Below, one piece after another: positions 44,976 to 57,442 of a DNA stretch of 64,000 bases; position 1 is the first letter of the stretch, and the number at the start of each line of letters is the position of its first letter. Made by a program: the position numbers and the translations under genes. The notes beneath the pieces were generated by a model that had not been told where the DNA came from, ran no database searches, and saw nothing but the letters and a program-made list of their open reading frames with translations. Origin of the DNA: Zygnema cylindricum (taxonomy: Eukaryota; Streptophyta; Zygnematophyceae; Zygnematales; Zygnemataceae); the NCBI GenBank assembly GCA_037447655.1, contig JBBHKE010001182.1:1-64000 (forward strand), written 5' to 3'.

Positions 44976-45381
44976 CTATGCAGACAGAGCTGCGCAACAG
45001 CACAGTTGCTATGCAGACAGAGTAGCGCAGCATTAAAGCTGCGACACAGACAAGACAACGCAAACGCAGTTTCTTTGGATATGATCCGTATAGACAACGC
45101 AAACGCAGTTTCTTTGGATATGATCCGTACAAACAACGTAGTTGCTACTATCTTGGATATGATTTGGGACACCACAACCGCGGATGATATGAATGTGATT
45201 CGACATGGGACAACGCAACTGCGATTGATATGAATTTAGTCAACGGACAAGATTCATAAGAGTATCACAAGTGACTTAGCTGACAAGTATTTGTACAATC
45301 ACTTAATATAGATTTTGAGTAATATTGACTGTACGACTGATAGATTGGGTTGGCAGAATTAGGAACACGTAGATCTCAGTA
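44976..45381 (+). repeat. Right part of the E1 5' LTR, 3' end deleted
   Basis: Continues the LTR begun at 40908 after the CTATR duplication. It corresponds to about 49790-50117 of the 3' LTR and stops at AGATCTCAGT, directly joined to PBS-like GTTATGGGC at 45382-45390. The last roughly 375 bp of the LTR, including the ATG seen at 50433, are missing. Confidence 0.75.
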
Positions 45382-45390
45382 GTTATGGGC
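45382..45390 (+). promoter_or_regulatory. Probable half-tRNA primer-binding site of E1
   Basis: GTTATGGGC agrees with positions 2-10 of the B1 site. The gag ATG (45385) lies within it, as in B1. The deletion beside it removes the first G. Confidence 0.6.
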
Positions 45391-46332
45391 ATGTCCTCAA
45401 GATTTCCTATCTTTTCCGGGGAAAAGTATGTTTACTGGGCGGATATGGTAGAGACACATTTTGAGAATGTCAATCTTTTGGATATATTCGATGGTTTGCT
45501 GGATGAATCTCATTCCCCATGGTCTAAGAAAAATATGCAAGCTCGTTCTATTCTGAAATTTTGTATATCTGAGGACCTAGCTATGTCTTGGATAAAAATG
45601 AAAAAAACAATTGATATCTGGAAATCTCTTAAAAGTGATTATGAAAAGGCTAATGTTAAGGAAGAGCATCTATTGGCTGGAATTATTTGGGACTATAAGT
45701 ACACTGGCGGTACAATGGCTGAATATTCTAACAAATTTTGCATCCTTGTAGATGCACATGCTTGTGCAGGTGGGGTGTTTCCTCCGTTTCAAAAGGCAAC
45801 TTTGCTCATGAGGGGTCTCCCTCGTAGTATGAAACAAGCATCTGACATGCTCAAACAAAAAGATAAAGCTAGCTGGGCTTTACAGTTAGCCATCAATATT
45901 TTACTAGAGGAGGAAGCTACATCTAATATTCTCAATGTTGAGCAAGTAGAGGCTATTATTTCAGACTTTGGGAGGAAAGGTCAGTTTAATCAGCAACGTA
46001 ATCAGTTTAACCAGTTCAGACAGTTTAGTCAGGGTGGAAATAGACAATCCAACAATGCATGTTTTTATTGTAGTGAGAGAGGTCACGGATACAAATTCTG
46101 TCCTAAACTTAAACAAGCTAAATATACAGGTTTATACAGGCCGGGATGGCAACAAAGTCAGTTTTACAAAAGCTTCACGGGGCCTACACCTCGTGGGAAT
46201 GCACTGATTTCAACTTCTTCATCACTCCAGGACGAGACTCTGACATTTTTTGAGGAGGACGACACGGATCTATTCGCTATGGCGGCAGCAATGGAGGGCG
46301 CGAAGGACCCTGGATGGATAATGGTTACATGA
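45385..46332 (+). pseudogene. gag of E1
   Basis: 315 codons open. The N-terminus MGMSSRFPIFSGEKYVYW is homologous to MGPPSRVPIFNGTGFIYW of B1. The UBN2-like core continues with SILKFCISEDLAMSW and WKSLKSDYEKANV, followed by a Gln/Asn-rich segment and one zinc knuckle CFYCSERGHGYKFC. The C-terminus runs into the protease, where the expected DSGA is replaced by VT and a stop (46330). Confidence 0.85.
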
Positions 46333-47700
46333 GGGTTAGCCCACATGTGCTGGAACAAGGCCATCTTCAAAAATCTGAAAGCAACGCCGGAGAAAAATAT
46401 TTATTATGCTTGTGGAATGAGTGTCCACACTCGTGCTGTGGGTGATGTGTCCTTGCTAGTTGATGTAGAAAGAAAAGCAATTGATAGGACTCTTCACAAT
46501 GTCTTATTTGTGCCCTACTTTAAGAAAAATATGTTTTCTACGTCGTTGGTAGAGAGGCTTTGAGGTTAATTTGAAAAACGGTCGGTAGGTTGTTAGCAAA
46601 AATGACAAGGTTGCGGTTACAGGTACTAGAGATAGTAGCAAAATGTACCTCATGGATATGGCTAATACCAAGGAGATTGATGTTCAGTACTCCGGTGTTT
46701 TGCACTTAGATGAGTTGTGGCATAAATGATTAGGCTATGTAAACTATGATAGTTTGAGGAAAATGGTCCTTGCTGGAAAAATAGAAGGTGTACCAATCAC
46801 AAATGAGCTGGTCAAAAGTTGTGATGGTTGCGCTTTAGGCAAAATCCACAGATTGCCATTTCCTAAGGAATCTGAGCATCGGTCAACAAAACTTTTACAA
46901 CAAATTCATTCGGATGTTTTTGGTCCTGCGAAGGTTCCATCTGCCATGGGGATAAAATATATGGTCACCTTCACAGATGATTTCTCTAGGTTTACAAAAG
47001 TTTACTTCATAAAGGAGAAGATTGAGGTGTTTGGTCACTTCAAACATTATAAAGCATGGGTTGAAAAACTTCATAATTCACCTATTTTGAAACTCAGATC
47101 GGACAATGGTGGTGAATATACATCGAAAGAATTTGAAACCTTTTTACTCAAGGAATGTATTAGTCATCTATTGACTATTCCATATTCACCGGAACAAAAT
47201 GGGGTGTCGGAAAGACTAAATAAGACCCTCACGGAGAGCTCTAGGTCGATGCTCGCATATAAAAATGTGGATCCAAAATTCTGGGTTGAGGCTCTAAATT
47301 GTGCAGTTTATATTAAGAATAAGATAGGATCCAAATCGGTAGACACTACTCTTTACGAGATATAGAGAGGTAGCAAACCAGATGTTAGCCATTTCAAAGT
47401 CTTTGGTAGTCAATGCTTTATCTTGGATACGTCAACAGATAGATGGAAATTGGAACCGAAGGGATTACCGGTATTTTGTTAGGATATGGCGATCACTCAA
47501 AAGGTTATAGAGTCTTTGTGTTTGAAAGGCAGAAAATAGTTGTAGCAAGGAATATCATTGTTAAAGATGAGCTAGACTCCATAGATTTATTTCAAATGAC
47601 AGAGCAGCAAAAGCAACAAAAGGTACAAGAATATGTCATTTTGGATTGCATGCAATAAATTATCCGGCAGATTCAACATTCTTCGGTGGTGACTCTGGAG
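46333..47700 (+). pseudogene. Protease remnant and integrase of E1
   Basis: Frame 46345-46563 shows the post-active-site protease (HNVLFVPYFKKNMFSTS). Integrase frame 46754-47365 carries CDGCALGKIHRLPF, HSDVFGP, TDDFSRFTKVYF, RSDNGGEY and PEQNGVSERLNKT. Stops: TGA in the LWHK..LGYVN motif near 46728, and a TAG at 47363 where the family has Trp. The C-terminal part is frameshifted near 47440. Confidence 0.83.
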
Positions 47701-49473
47701 TCAGACACTCTCCAATTTCCTTAACGACTTCAAGTCTAACCGGACCATCACCAATCAGTACACCTAGATCGCAACCGGCGCAATCAGCGCAATGCGCTGT
47801 ATCAGACGATCTCAGCCTCAGAATTTCCGGGAGGAAGAAGATCCAGCAGCCGCCTGCAAGCAAGCTCTCACTTTGCCTACTCAGCAGCCTCAAGGGAGCC
47901 TTTGACCATTCAAGAGGCCTTCTCATCACTAGAACGGAATCACTGGATCGAGGCAGCAATTGACGAAATGATGTCCATCATGGAGGCTCAAACATGGGAG
48001 CTTGTGGACCTTCCTCCGGTCCAAAAAGCGATCGGCAGCAAATGGGTATTCAAGGTGAAGTTAAATCTCGATAACACCATTGAACATTATAACGCTAGAC
48101 TTGTGGCAAACGGGTATAATCAAAAGGAAGGAATCGATTTTGAAGAAACATTTTCTCCAGTTGTAAGAATTCCTACAGTTAGGATTTTGCTATCCCTAAC
48201 TGTTATAAAAGATATGGAAATACATCAGATGGATGTAAAGACGACCTTTTTGCATGAAGAACTAGAAGAGACCATTCACATGCAGCAGCCTGAAAAGTAT
48301 GCAGAACTAGGAAAATAGCACTTAGTATGCAAATTGCTAAAATATCTGTACGGCCTAAAACAGGCCCCTGGACTGTGGAATCTGAAGCTTGATGAATTCA
48401 TGACTAGCCTATGATTTCAAAGGATAAGTTTTGATCACTCTGTCTACGTTCTAATGGGTGAAAATAGGATATTGTATATAGCGGTGTATGTGGATGATTT
48501 ACTATTAATTATCAAATCAATGGCTGTGATAAACAAAATCAAAACTGCTCTAAACTCACGGTTCGAGATGAAAGACCTCGGTGAGGCAAAATATATTTTG
48601 GGTATCCAAGTAGAGAGGGACAAAAATAAAAAAGTAATAAAATTGACTCAAAAGGAGGCTATTGGAAACATGTTAGATAAGTACCGAATGCGGGTGGCAA
48701 AAGGATGTCTTACTCCAATGGAGTTTCTGCAAAAGTTAGAAGGAGAAGAGACAAAACCAGGTATCATTGTTAGCGAGTATTTAGAATCAGGGGAGAATGA
48801 TTCTACGACACAAATACCTTACAGACAGATAGTGGGAAGCTTAATATATTTCATAAATTGTATCCGTACTGACATTGCTGCATTAGTCGGGGTACTGAGC
48901 AGGAGTCTAAAGAATCCGAGAAAATCTGATTTTGATGTAGGAAGGAGAGTCTTAAGATATTTGGCAGGAACCAAAGACCTCAAACTCACACTAGGCGGAG
49001 GAGAAGTAAAACTGCAAACGTCGAGTGATGCAAGCTATGGCTACATGCCAAGCGAGAAATCCACCACGGGATTCATTCTACAAATTGGGAACGGTACTTG
49101 CTGCTGGAGCAGCAAACTTCAAAAGGTTACAGCACCGTCAACAATGGAGTCAGAATATATGGCAGCAAGCTCGGCCCTCAAAGAACTCTTATGGGTTAAA
49201 TCCATGCTACAAGAACTAGGATACATGCAGATTAGTCCACAAGTGATCTGGTGTGATAACCAAGCTGCCATTGCCATTGCTTCTAACCCGAGTCATCACT
49301 TCAAAAGCAAGCACATGGATGTAAGATTACACTTTGTTAGAGAAAAAGTGTTCTCTAGAGTGATTAAATTATGTTATTTGCTTGATGCAAAAATGATTGT
49401 TGATATGCTCACTAAAGCTCTTCTTGCTCCTAAACTAAAGTATTGTAGGGACGCAGTGGGATTAAGTGAATAA
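47701..49473 (+). pseudogene. Reverse transcriptase and RNase H of E1
   Basis: Frame 47902-48318 gives AIGSKWVFKVKLN and the MDVKTTFLHEELEETIHM motif. A TAG follows at 48316, then LYGLKQAPG and another stop. Frame 48454-49473 carries YVDDLL near 48490, RPD-like RTDIAALVGVLSRSL, RNase H motifs (SSDASYGYMP, CDNQAAIAIASNP), KHMDVRLHFVREKV and MLTKALLAPK. A PPT-like ACTTTAAGGAG precedes the 3' LTR. Confidence 0.86.
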
Positions 49474-49632
49474 TTGAACTATTGCACTGCTATACAGCCA
49501 TGCTGCGATAAGTCCAACATTGAAATGTAGTGGGACTGGGTTACTTGCTAATTGCTATACTGCTATGTTGCAATGCTCCGCTAGTTTGTCATCGCAGCTG
49601 CGCCAGTATACTGAGTCTAAAACTTTAAGGAG

Positions 49633-50491
49633 TGTTGTTTTTCGAAAGCTTTTAGTCTCAGCAAATTAGTAAGACGGTAGAAAAGTAGTAATTTGTAGCG
49701 TAAGTTTCACAAAGACATGCCTCATCACTTGAGTGCAGTACAATCAACGCAACTTCGTCGCAGACAGAATAGCGCAGCTGCTATGCAGACAAAGTAGTGC
49801 AGCAGCGAAGCTGCGACACAGACAGGACAACGCAACTGCGGATACTTTGGATATGATCCGTACAGACAACGCAGTTGCTGTTATCTTGGATATGATTCGA
49901 GACACCGCAGCCGCGGATGATATGAATGTTATTCGATACGGGACAACGCAGCTGCGATTGATATGAATCAAGTCAACAGACGAGATTCATAAGAGTATCA
50001 TAAGTGACTTAGCCGACAAGTATTTGTAAAATCACCTAATATAGATTCTGAGTAATATTGACTGTACGATTAATAGATTGGGTTGGCAGAATTAGGAATA
50101 TGTAGATCTCAGTAGGTGGGTTGATTTTGGACGTACCTCTCAGGTTCACGTGTAGCGGCGATAGAACACCAAGAGTATAAGACTTAGAACTTAGAGCATT
50201 ATATGTATCCAGACTTCTAAGTAGTAAAACTGCAAACAGTTTTTGGGAAACTTTTGAGTATTATATCTTGAGTGTTGTCTAGTCAATTGTGCTGAAAATT
50301 TAGGAGTTGTCATTGTTTATGCTACTCTATATTCTGATAGAGTTTTGTGAGGTTTTGATGCTTGTATAAGAATTGGTTAGCACTTGAAAACATCTATTTG
50401 GTAGGATTCTTGATAGCTTCTGAGAGTGTATCATGTCTACTTCTACTACTACTGCTGCCCCTTCACCTGCACCGGTGGTTGTAGAACAACA
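49633..50491 (+). repeat. 3' LTR of E1, ending in a gag-like start
   Basis: 859 bp with termini TGTTGT and ACAACA. An ATG at 50433 opens a 19-codon frame to the LTR edge (STSTTTAAPSPAPVVVE). The edge is in the phase that would read the PBS as Gln-Val-Met-Gly. The following sequence is integrase of D, not gag, so this ATG is part of the LTR. Confidence 0.85.
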
Positions 50492-51560
50492 TTGCACGAT
50501 TTTAGGAATTTAAGGCGTTGGCAAAAAAAATTCACAACAAACAATTCAAAGTCTTGCGTAGTGCCAACGGTGGCGAATTTTTGTCCAACCAATATTCTGA
50601 ATTCCTCGTGCAACATGGAATCTCGCGTCATTTAACGGCGCCTCGGACGCTACAGCAGAATGGAATTGTAGAAAGGTACAATCGTACATTACATGACATG
50701 TTAGCTCCATGCTGTACTTTTCTAATTTGCCTTATGAATTTTGGGCAGAGGTTGTCGTTTGCGCAAATTACTTACGCAATCTTTGTCCCACTAACGCTTT
50801 ACCAAAATCTACTCTATTAGAAGCGTGCTCTTTTGTTAAACCAGATGTACGTCACCTTCGAATCTTTGGATGTGAAGCGTGGTATAAAGACCTTCTCCAA
50901 TCGGACTGCATATTGGGTGCCCGCGCATTTCATGGCATTTTTGTTGGGTACGCTCCAAATTCCAAAGCGTACCGCATCTGGAGTCCTACGCAAAATCGGG
51001 TCATCACCACCAGAGGAGTAACTTTCAACAAAACGCCACTTCTCCAAACCTTGTCTCGTACACTCTTCCCTTCCTCTCTTCCCCCATTATCCGACTTTCC
51101 CTCTCTCACCCTCTATGACCATCTTCCTCCAAAACTTCCCCTTCAATCTCTTTAGCCACCTGACCTCACCTACCTTACACCTTTCCACCCTTCTCCTCCT
51201 AGTCCTCCTATATTTTTTCTTTCATTATCTTGAAGCCCCCCTCCTCCTCCATCATCTCCTACCCCCATTGTTTTCCCGACTGCTCCCATCACTCCTGCCA
51301 GCCAATCAACTACCGTTCCTTTTCATCTTGTCACCAATTCCGAAGATACTACCTCATCTCTCCCTCTTTTCCAAAATGATCATATTTTTGACAATCTTTC
51401 CCCCACAATTTTTTCCCACTCACCTCTTCTTGGGCCTTTTACTCCTTTTGAGCCTTCACCTCTCGAGCTTGAGACTTCCCCTCTTCTAGATCCCTCTCTT
51501 TTTCTTCGCTGTAACCCCGCACGCTCTAGAGTTCCCCCCTCTCGGCTACTTACCTCCATA
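50492..51560 (+). pseudogene. Integrase core and C-terminal part of D
   Basis: After the TTGCA duplication the D frame resumes with LRSANGGEFLSNQYSEFLVQ (SANGGEF where SDNGGEF is usual) and QQNGIVERYNRTLHDML, then in another frame LPYEFWAEVVVCANYL and VRHLRIFGCEAW. A proline/serine/leucine-rich linker continues to about 51560. Confidence 0.8.
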
Positions 51561-52792
51561 GGCCATGCCTCTCTTGCTTATGCTTACTCGGTTGGGGCCT
51601 CTGCCTCTCTTATTTTAGCCCCTCTCTCTCTCAAAGCTGCCCTAAAACATCCTGATGCCTCTCTTTGGAAATTGCCGCTGATGCTGAATTCAATGCCTTA
51701 ATTTCCAATAAAACATGGAATCTTTTTCCCCTTCCCCCTAGAAGAAAGGCAATCGGCTCAAAATGGTTGTTTTGTGTAAAACAAAATGTCGATGGATCCG
51801 TGGACAAATACAAAGCTCGCTTGGTGGCGAATGGCTTTTCCCAAATCGAAGGTATAGATTTTACTGAAACCTTTGCTCCTGTTGCATGGTTGACATCTAT
51901 CCGCACTTTACTTGCTTTAGCTGCTGTACATGATTTCCATATTCATCAGATGGATGTTAATAATGCCTTCTTAAATGGGATCTTGTCTGAGGACATTTAC
52001 ATGCATCAGCGTGAGGGCTATATTTCCCCTGGATCTGAGCATCTAGTTTGCCATCTCATTAGAAAATCTATGGATTAAATCAACCCCCCCCGTGTATAGA
52101 ACCATATTATAGATGCTATTTTGGGGAAAGAAGGATTTACTCGAATTGATGTTGATTTTAGCATTTACTCTCGCGACTCTTACACCTCCTTGGTCATTGT
52201 TGCCATCTTTGTCGATGACCTACTTCTTGTTGGTCCTTCTCTCTCTGAAATCTTTATTGTCAAATCACTTCTTCAAACCCATTTTGACATGGCCGATCTG
52301 GGTGAGCTCACGTATTATTTGGGCATTCAATTTTCTCGTAACCGCTCAGCTCGCACCCTCTTCCTCTCTCATGAGACCTTTATCTTTGATCTTTTGGAAT
52401 GCTTTGGCATGGCAGACTACTCCTCCCTCTCCAATCCTTTGGATACCAATGCCCCTCTTCTCCTTTCCACTGATTCCCTTCGCTCTCCCTCCCTCCATTT
52501 CACTTACCGCTCAATGGTCGGGGCCCTTATGTACGCCATGCAGGCCACTTGTCCTCACATTGCCACAACAGTCACAAAATTCAGTGGATTCCTCCAACGT
52601 CATTCTTTTGATCATCCTGCCGCAGCCAAACGTGTCTTTCGTACAGGGCACTAAAACTATTTTTCTTACATATTCTTCCTCTGGCTCTAGTGCTCTTTCG
52701 CGTTTTGTTGATTCAGATTGGGCACAAGATGAGCTTTCCCGCCGTTCCACAAGTGGATCATGCTTCTTTTTGGGCAATGGTCTTATCTCTTG
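51561..52792 (+). pseudogene. Reverse transcriptase and start of RNase H of D
   Basis: Frame 51665-52078 has KAIGSKWLFCVKQNVDGSVD, KARLVANGFSQIEGID and MDVNNAFLNGILSEDIYMHQ. Frame 52121-52654 gives VAIFVDDLLLVG (FVDD variant of the polymerase site), TYYLGIQF and the RPD-like CPHIATTVTKFSGFL. RNase H begins with RFVDSDWAQDELSRRSTSGS and is cut at 52792 by B2, after a TCTTG duplication. Confidence 0.82.
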
Positions 52793-53205
52793 TGAAACTC
52801 TGAGACCTCTATAGGTCCTCATAATCAACAGCTTGCAAAAAACCTCTAGGATATCCCGGACCCCTTTGTGTTTCGGCAAGAGTAATTGCCACCCTGGCAA
52901 ACAAAAACTCTGACCACCTTCACTCCTGTGAAGATAAGACTCCCCTGAGTAAATAGCAAAAAAAATCTATGAATTTGCTCCCGTGAGTAGTAAGTTAGGG
53001 ATGGTCAAAGTTGGCCTTTTGCACAGAAGCTCTCTGGGAGAGAGGGTCATACCTACCAATATTTGTAAGTCTTATCTTTCTCACAAACTCTATCTACTGA
53101 TGGATGAACCAATCATATTACACTTCCGTACACAAAAGTACAGCTGCCAATGTACTTTGTGTACGAATACTGTACGACATGGCCTAAATATTGACACATG
53201 GTATC

Positions 53206-53660
53206 AGCCGGCATACCTTACTCTCCTCTCCTTCCTCCACAAATCCTTCGGGTTGTCGTATGAAGATCTCCTCTTCTAATTCCCCATGCAAAAAGGCTGT
53301 CTTAATATCCATCAAGTGCACCTTCATGTATTTCGCTGCTACTAGACTGAGAAGTATGCAGACGGAGGGAAATCTGACGACCGGGGCAAAGGTTTCCTCG
53401 TAGTCGATACCCTCAATTTGTGTAAATCCTTTTGCCACTAATCGGGCCTTGTAGCGCTCAATTGTGTTATCTGGGTTCATTTTTAATTTGAAAACCCACT
53501 TACAAGTTATTGGTTTTTCTGTTAGGTGGACAATCCACCAGCTCCGAAGTATCGGCTGCCATAATTAAGGCCATCCCCTCATTGATGGTTGTCTTCCACC
53601 AGTTCCTTTCTAGACAAGTCATTGCCTCTCTAAAAGTCTGAGGTTCATCTTGATGAGATT
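53206..53660 (-). pseudogene. N-terminal RT of B2
   Basis: The minus strand reads NPDNTIERYKARLVAKGFTQ, EETFAPVVRFPSV, MDIKTAFLHGELEEEIFIRQ and VCRLI, then passes into LTR sequence. The LYGLKQAP and YVDD motifs and all of RNase H are lost. Confidence 0.8.
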
Positions 53661-55407
53661 AATTTGTTACATTGTTATGAACATGTTTTTCTTGCAATCT
53701 TTTGCTACTTCTCCTTCCCCCCTCAAAATCTGTTGCCGGAATAGATGGTTCTCGAGGGTTCTTTCGAAAAATCTCGGCTTCTCCCCTATCCCTTGATTCC
53801 GAATCAATTTCCACCACGTCTTCCGCTTCCGGTAAAGTTGTCATTGGAGTTTCCGCAGCCGAGTCCTTTTCGTTCTGATTTGTACCTGCAAAAATGTCAT
53901 CTTCTCTAAAACCTGGATAGTTAGGAAGCTCAAAGTCATCGGAATTTTTTGACCCAAATCTGATATTTACAGACTTTGTATACTTGAAAGGATCCACAGA
54001 CTTTCCTACATCCATTTCTACTAGATGCTTTACTAAGATTATATCTTCCATTTTTAGATCATAAACTCTATATCCTTTAACATCCTCATCATATCCTGAT
54101 AAGTATCCCGGTTTTTCTTTATGATCTAACTTCCAATTAGACCGACCTGTATCTAGACTGAATACTTGACTGCCGAAAACCTTTAAGTGAGAAATGTGTA
54201 GTTTCCGCCTGTCCATCTCTCATAAGGTGTTTGACCTTTTATAGCTGAATTAAGAACTTTATTTTTGAGGTAATTAGCATAGTTCATTGCTACTGCCCAA
54301 AACCTTTTTCCTATCTTCTTATCCGACAACATACTTCTAGCACTATCACTTAGTGTTCTATTTAACCTTTCAGCTACCCCATTCTGTTCCGGGTTTTTCT
54401 GGAACTGTCTTTTGGTGTTGGACTCCATCTTCCCTCAGAAAATCCTCAAACTGGTTAGAAGTATACTCCCCACCATTGTCACTCCTTATTCTCTTGATTG
54501 GAGTTTCATGGAGTTTTTCGCTCCATGCTATATATTGTCTAAAACAATCCTGAGCTTCTGACTTGTTTTTCAAAAAATACACCTTGGAATACTGAGACCA
54601 ATCATCAGTGATAGTCATCATAAATCTCTTCCCCCCCAATGAGGGCACTTTAGCCAGTCCCCAAATATCTGTGTGTACTAAATCTAGAATTTTTTCCCTC
54701 TTATAGGTGGTTGTTTTGGGTAAGGGTAATCTTTGTGCTTTACCTTGAGCGCATCCACTACAATCACTTATATTATCACTCTCACTGAATTGAATCCCTT
54801 CCACCACTCCCATCTTTTTCATCTCTCTTAACTTATCTAGATTCACATGCCCAAGCCTCTTATGCCACATCATAATATCAAGAACACCAGCATAATAAAG
54901 TTTCTTTGTTTCATTACTTAAAATCAGCCTAAACATCTCTTGGCTACCTTTCTTAGCAATGAAATAGACCTCCTCCTCAAAACTAGCAGTAAAGACTCCT
55001 TCCCTAGTGTTAGTAAAAAAACCCTTATCATCTAATACGGATGTAGAGATGAGGTTTTTGTTCAGCTCCGGAATAAACAATACATCGGAGAATATTACTA
55101 TGTATGTCTTTCCTTCTACTAACACTTTCAAATCAACCGATCCTACATAAGTAGTGGTGACTATCCTCCCATCCCCATACTCTATATCTATGGTGGGAAT
55201 CTTTCTTATCTTAGTGAACAGGTGCCTATCCTTACACATGTGCATAGAGGCACCTAAATCTACCATCCAGCCTGCTTCACCTTTCAATCCACCGTAAGCA
55301 CATTTATGCCTTCGTGGAATTTCGACCTCGTTTTTCGCCTCCAACTCCTCATCCAATAGGAGCTCATTGTCCTCGTCCTCGGATTCTGCCTCATGTTCGT
55401 GTGTCAC
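53661..55407 (-). pseudogene. Protease and integrase of B2
   Basis: Frame 55407-54370 carries the acidic linker, the protease site MVDLGASMHMC (Ser of DSGA changed to Leu), MWHKRLGHVN..DCSGCAQGKAQ, HTDIWGLAKV, TDDWSQYSKVYF and RSDNGGEYTSNQF. Frame 54428-54183 has EQNGVAERLNRT, with a shift before it. Frame 54216-53659 holds the HLKVFGSQVF region and linker. It supplies the intact codons (CAA, TGG) at places where B1 has stops. Confidence 0.83.
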
Positions 55408-56417
55408 AAGGGCCTTTTACTTTCCTCTCGGGGTTCCACCGGTATGCCCCTCCTTTAACCGAAGCTCAGTTAGCTTATTGCACTCTGCCATATAGTGCCC
55501 TGGTTTCTTACAAAAATGACATAAACCTTTAGGAGCCCTTGGTCCGAACTTGTCGGTCTGATTTTTGTGCTCCCTCCCCCCATAGTTTCCGACCGGTATT
55601 CGGGAATCATTGTTCCTCTAATCGGTCGCAGCTGCCGAGGCTTGCCCACTCTTTCCTCCCCTTTGGATCTTAATTGTATTCTCCCGAACGAGAATCATCC
55701 CTGCCATTACTTCCATATCCACCTTGAGTCTGACAAGTACTGCACACGGTTGACTATGTTCTCAAACTCATCGGGTAACTTCATCAGTAAAGAGTTAACC
55801 TTTTCTTTTTCACTAAAACCTTTTCCCGCACTCTCTAACTCCATGAAAAATGTAGCAAGCTCATTGCAAAAATCAAACATCTACCCCCTTTTGTATACAT
55901 ACTCTTTAACTTTTTGATCAGCCAACTGTTGTTGTTGAATCGTACCACTTCGGTACAGCTCTATGTGAGCCATCCAAAGATCGGATGCCTTTTCTACGAG
56001 CAAATGAAGACATGCAAGCCCTTGAGTAAGATTGCGGAGGATGAAGTGTTTTGCCGCCATATTGTTGAAGTCCCAAATATCAGTATCATTTTCCTCGTTC
56101 CTCGGAATCGGTGACATGAATACTGAACCAGTTGCTATAAGTGTGGTCATCTTCTTCTTCGTTCCTTTGTCCACCTCCTCTCCTTCCTTTGTCTCCTCTG
56201 TTGAAGATGGATCTGCTTTCCTTGTGAATTTGCTTCCTCCAAACCCTAGAGGGATTCCAAGACTTGATGGACGCCCTACTCGTCCACTCATTATCCCCCA
56301 AAACCTTTTCTCGCATAGAGCTCCTATCATCATACTTTCCGAGTTTATGAAGCTATTTCCATTGAATATGGGTACCGTAGAGGGTAGGCCCATAACCTGA
56401 AACTCTGAGACCTCCAT
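55408..56417 (-). pseudogene. gag of B2
   Basis: Opens at ATG 56417 inside the LTR and crosses the PBS (GGTTATGGGCCTAC) in the same phase as B1, reading VMGLPSTVPIFNG. The core stays open to 55881 (QKVKEYVYKRG). The rest is frameshifted and includes the zinc knuckle CHFCKKPGHYMAEC near 55525-55485. Confidence 0.8.
56384..56397 (-). promoter_or_regulatory. Half-tRNA primer-binding site of B2
   Basis: On the minus strand GGTTATGGGCCTAC, one base different from B1, directly after the LTR end GAGTTTCA. Confidence 0.78.
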
Positions 56418-57442
56418 AGGTCCTCAGAATGGACAGCTTGCAAGAAGCCTCTAGGATATCCCGGACCCTTTTGTGTTTCAGCAAGAATAACTGCCAACAT
56501 GGTAGACAAAAATTCTGACCTTTTTCACCCCTCTGAAGGAAAGACTCCCCTGAGTCGATAGCAAAAAGAATCTTGTAATTTGCTCCCTTGAGCAATAAGT
56601 TATGCAGGGTCAAAGTTGACCTTTTGTACAGAAGCTCTCTGGGAGAGATGGTCCTATCTACCAATTTTTCTAAGTCCTATCTCTCTCACAAACTCTATCT
56701 ACTGATGTACAAAACCAATCATACTACACTTCCGTACACAAAAGTACAGTTGCCGGTGTACTTTCTGTACGAATACTGTACGACATGGCCTAAATGTCGA
56801 CACGTGGCATATCCGGATTTGCTCCCTTAGTCCCCGGAGATGCCGCGATTCAATGTCATTGAGCCACGTGTCATCCGATGTGGCGATGACAAAAAACCGC
56901 CGAAATCCTCTTCCGTGATCTCGGCATTCATTCCGGCCGTCTGATTAAATGGAAATTTAATCGTAGCCGTAAGAAATACCTGCGTGGTATTCGTTTCGCT
57001 ATCGAAACAAATGTACAGTACTAGTTTCTTGTCCGTACCCTTATTTGTACATTTACATAATCGAACCTATTTATCCTGTAAATAGTTCCGTTAAATGGAT
57101 TTGTTAGTGTATTAATGTTTAACTATTTATCAAACACAATATACTCTAACACTAGTCATAGACTAAATGGATAGAGCAATCGGCTACTGGCGGCTTTGAC
57201 GGCCGGTAGGTTGCAGGATCAAATCCTGTATTTCACTACTTTACTTTTAGTTAATCAACTAATCTACTACCCCTATATCTTAGGATAGCATAGGCAGCCA
57301 TGGCTCTAGCTTCATCTCTGACTTTCAGTGACTGCAACAAATGTGGGAGTTGAAGAGAGAAGTTAGAGGCAGACTGCCTTGGCTTCTTTTCTGCATTTTA
57401 TTTTAGACCTAGAAAATACTAAACGAACCATGAATTTCTACA
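56398..57442 (-). repeat. 5' LTR of B2
   Basis: 1045 bp. On the plus strand it ends GAATTTCTACA (complement of TGTAGAAATTC). It carries hairpins H1 (56581-56594), H2 (56543-56556) and H3 (about 56488-56502), and a tRNA-like module at 57156-57248. Confidence 0.88.
57156..57248 (+). other. tRNA-like module, antisense to B2 LTR
   Basis: A-box-like TAGACTAAATGG, GGATAGAGCAATCGGC resembling a D-arm, B-box-like GGATCAAATCC (57216-57226) within a GCAGG/CCTGT stem, then TTTT at 57245-57248. Offset from the LTR start is about 208-286. Confidence 0.58.

Larger units (their letters stand above)
40908..50491 (+). mobile_element. Ty1/copia element E1, nested in D, containing E2
   Basis: Starts TGTTGTTTTTGG and ends GTAGAACAACA, with a perfect duplication TTGCA at 40903-40907 and 50492-50496. 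The 5' LTR is split by E2 (40908-41061, then 44976-45381) and lacks about 375 bp at its 3' end. The 3' LTR is 49633-50491 (859 bp). The interior encodes gag, a broken protease, integrase, RT and RNase H. Confidence 0.88.
52793..57442 (-). mobile_element. Ty1/copia element B2, nested in D, 3' part deleted
   Basis: Exact 5-bp duplication TCTTG at 52788-52792 and 57443-57447. The 5' LTR is 56398-57442 (1045 bp). The 3' LTR survives only as its last 412 bp (52793-53205). RT breaks off at about 53206 and RNase H and the start of the 3' LTR are missing, so one deletion joins RT to the LTR. Gag, protease and integrase resemble B1. Confidence 0.88.

Noticed and set aside
49633-50491. RNase H-LTR-gag order suggesting tandem E elements
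   Set aside because: The gag-like ATG segment ends exactly at the LTR edge, is followed by the TTGCA target duplication and D integrase, and recurs in both E2 LTRs. It belongs to the LTR.
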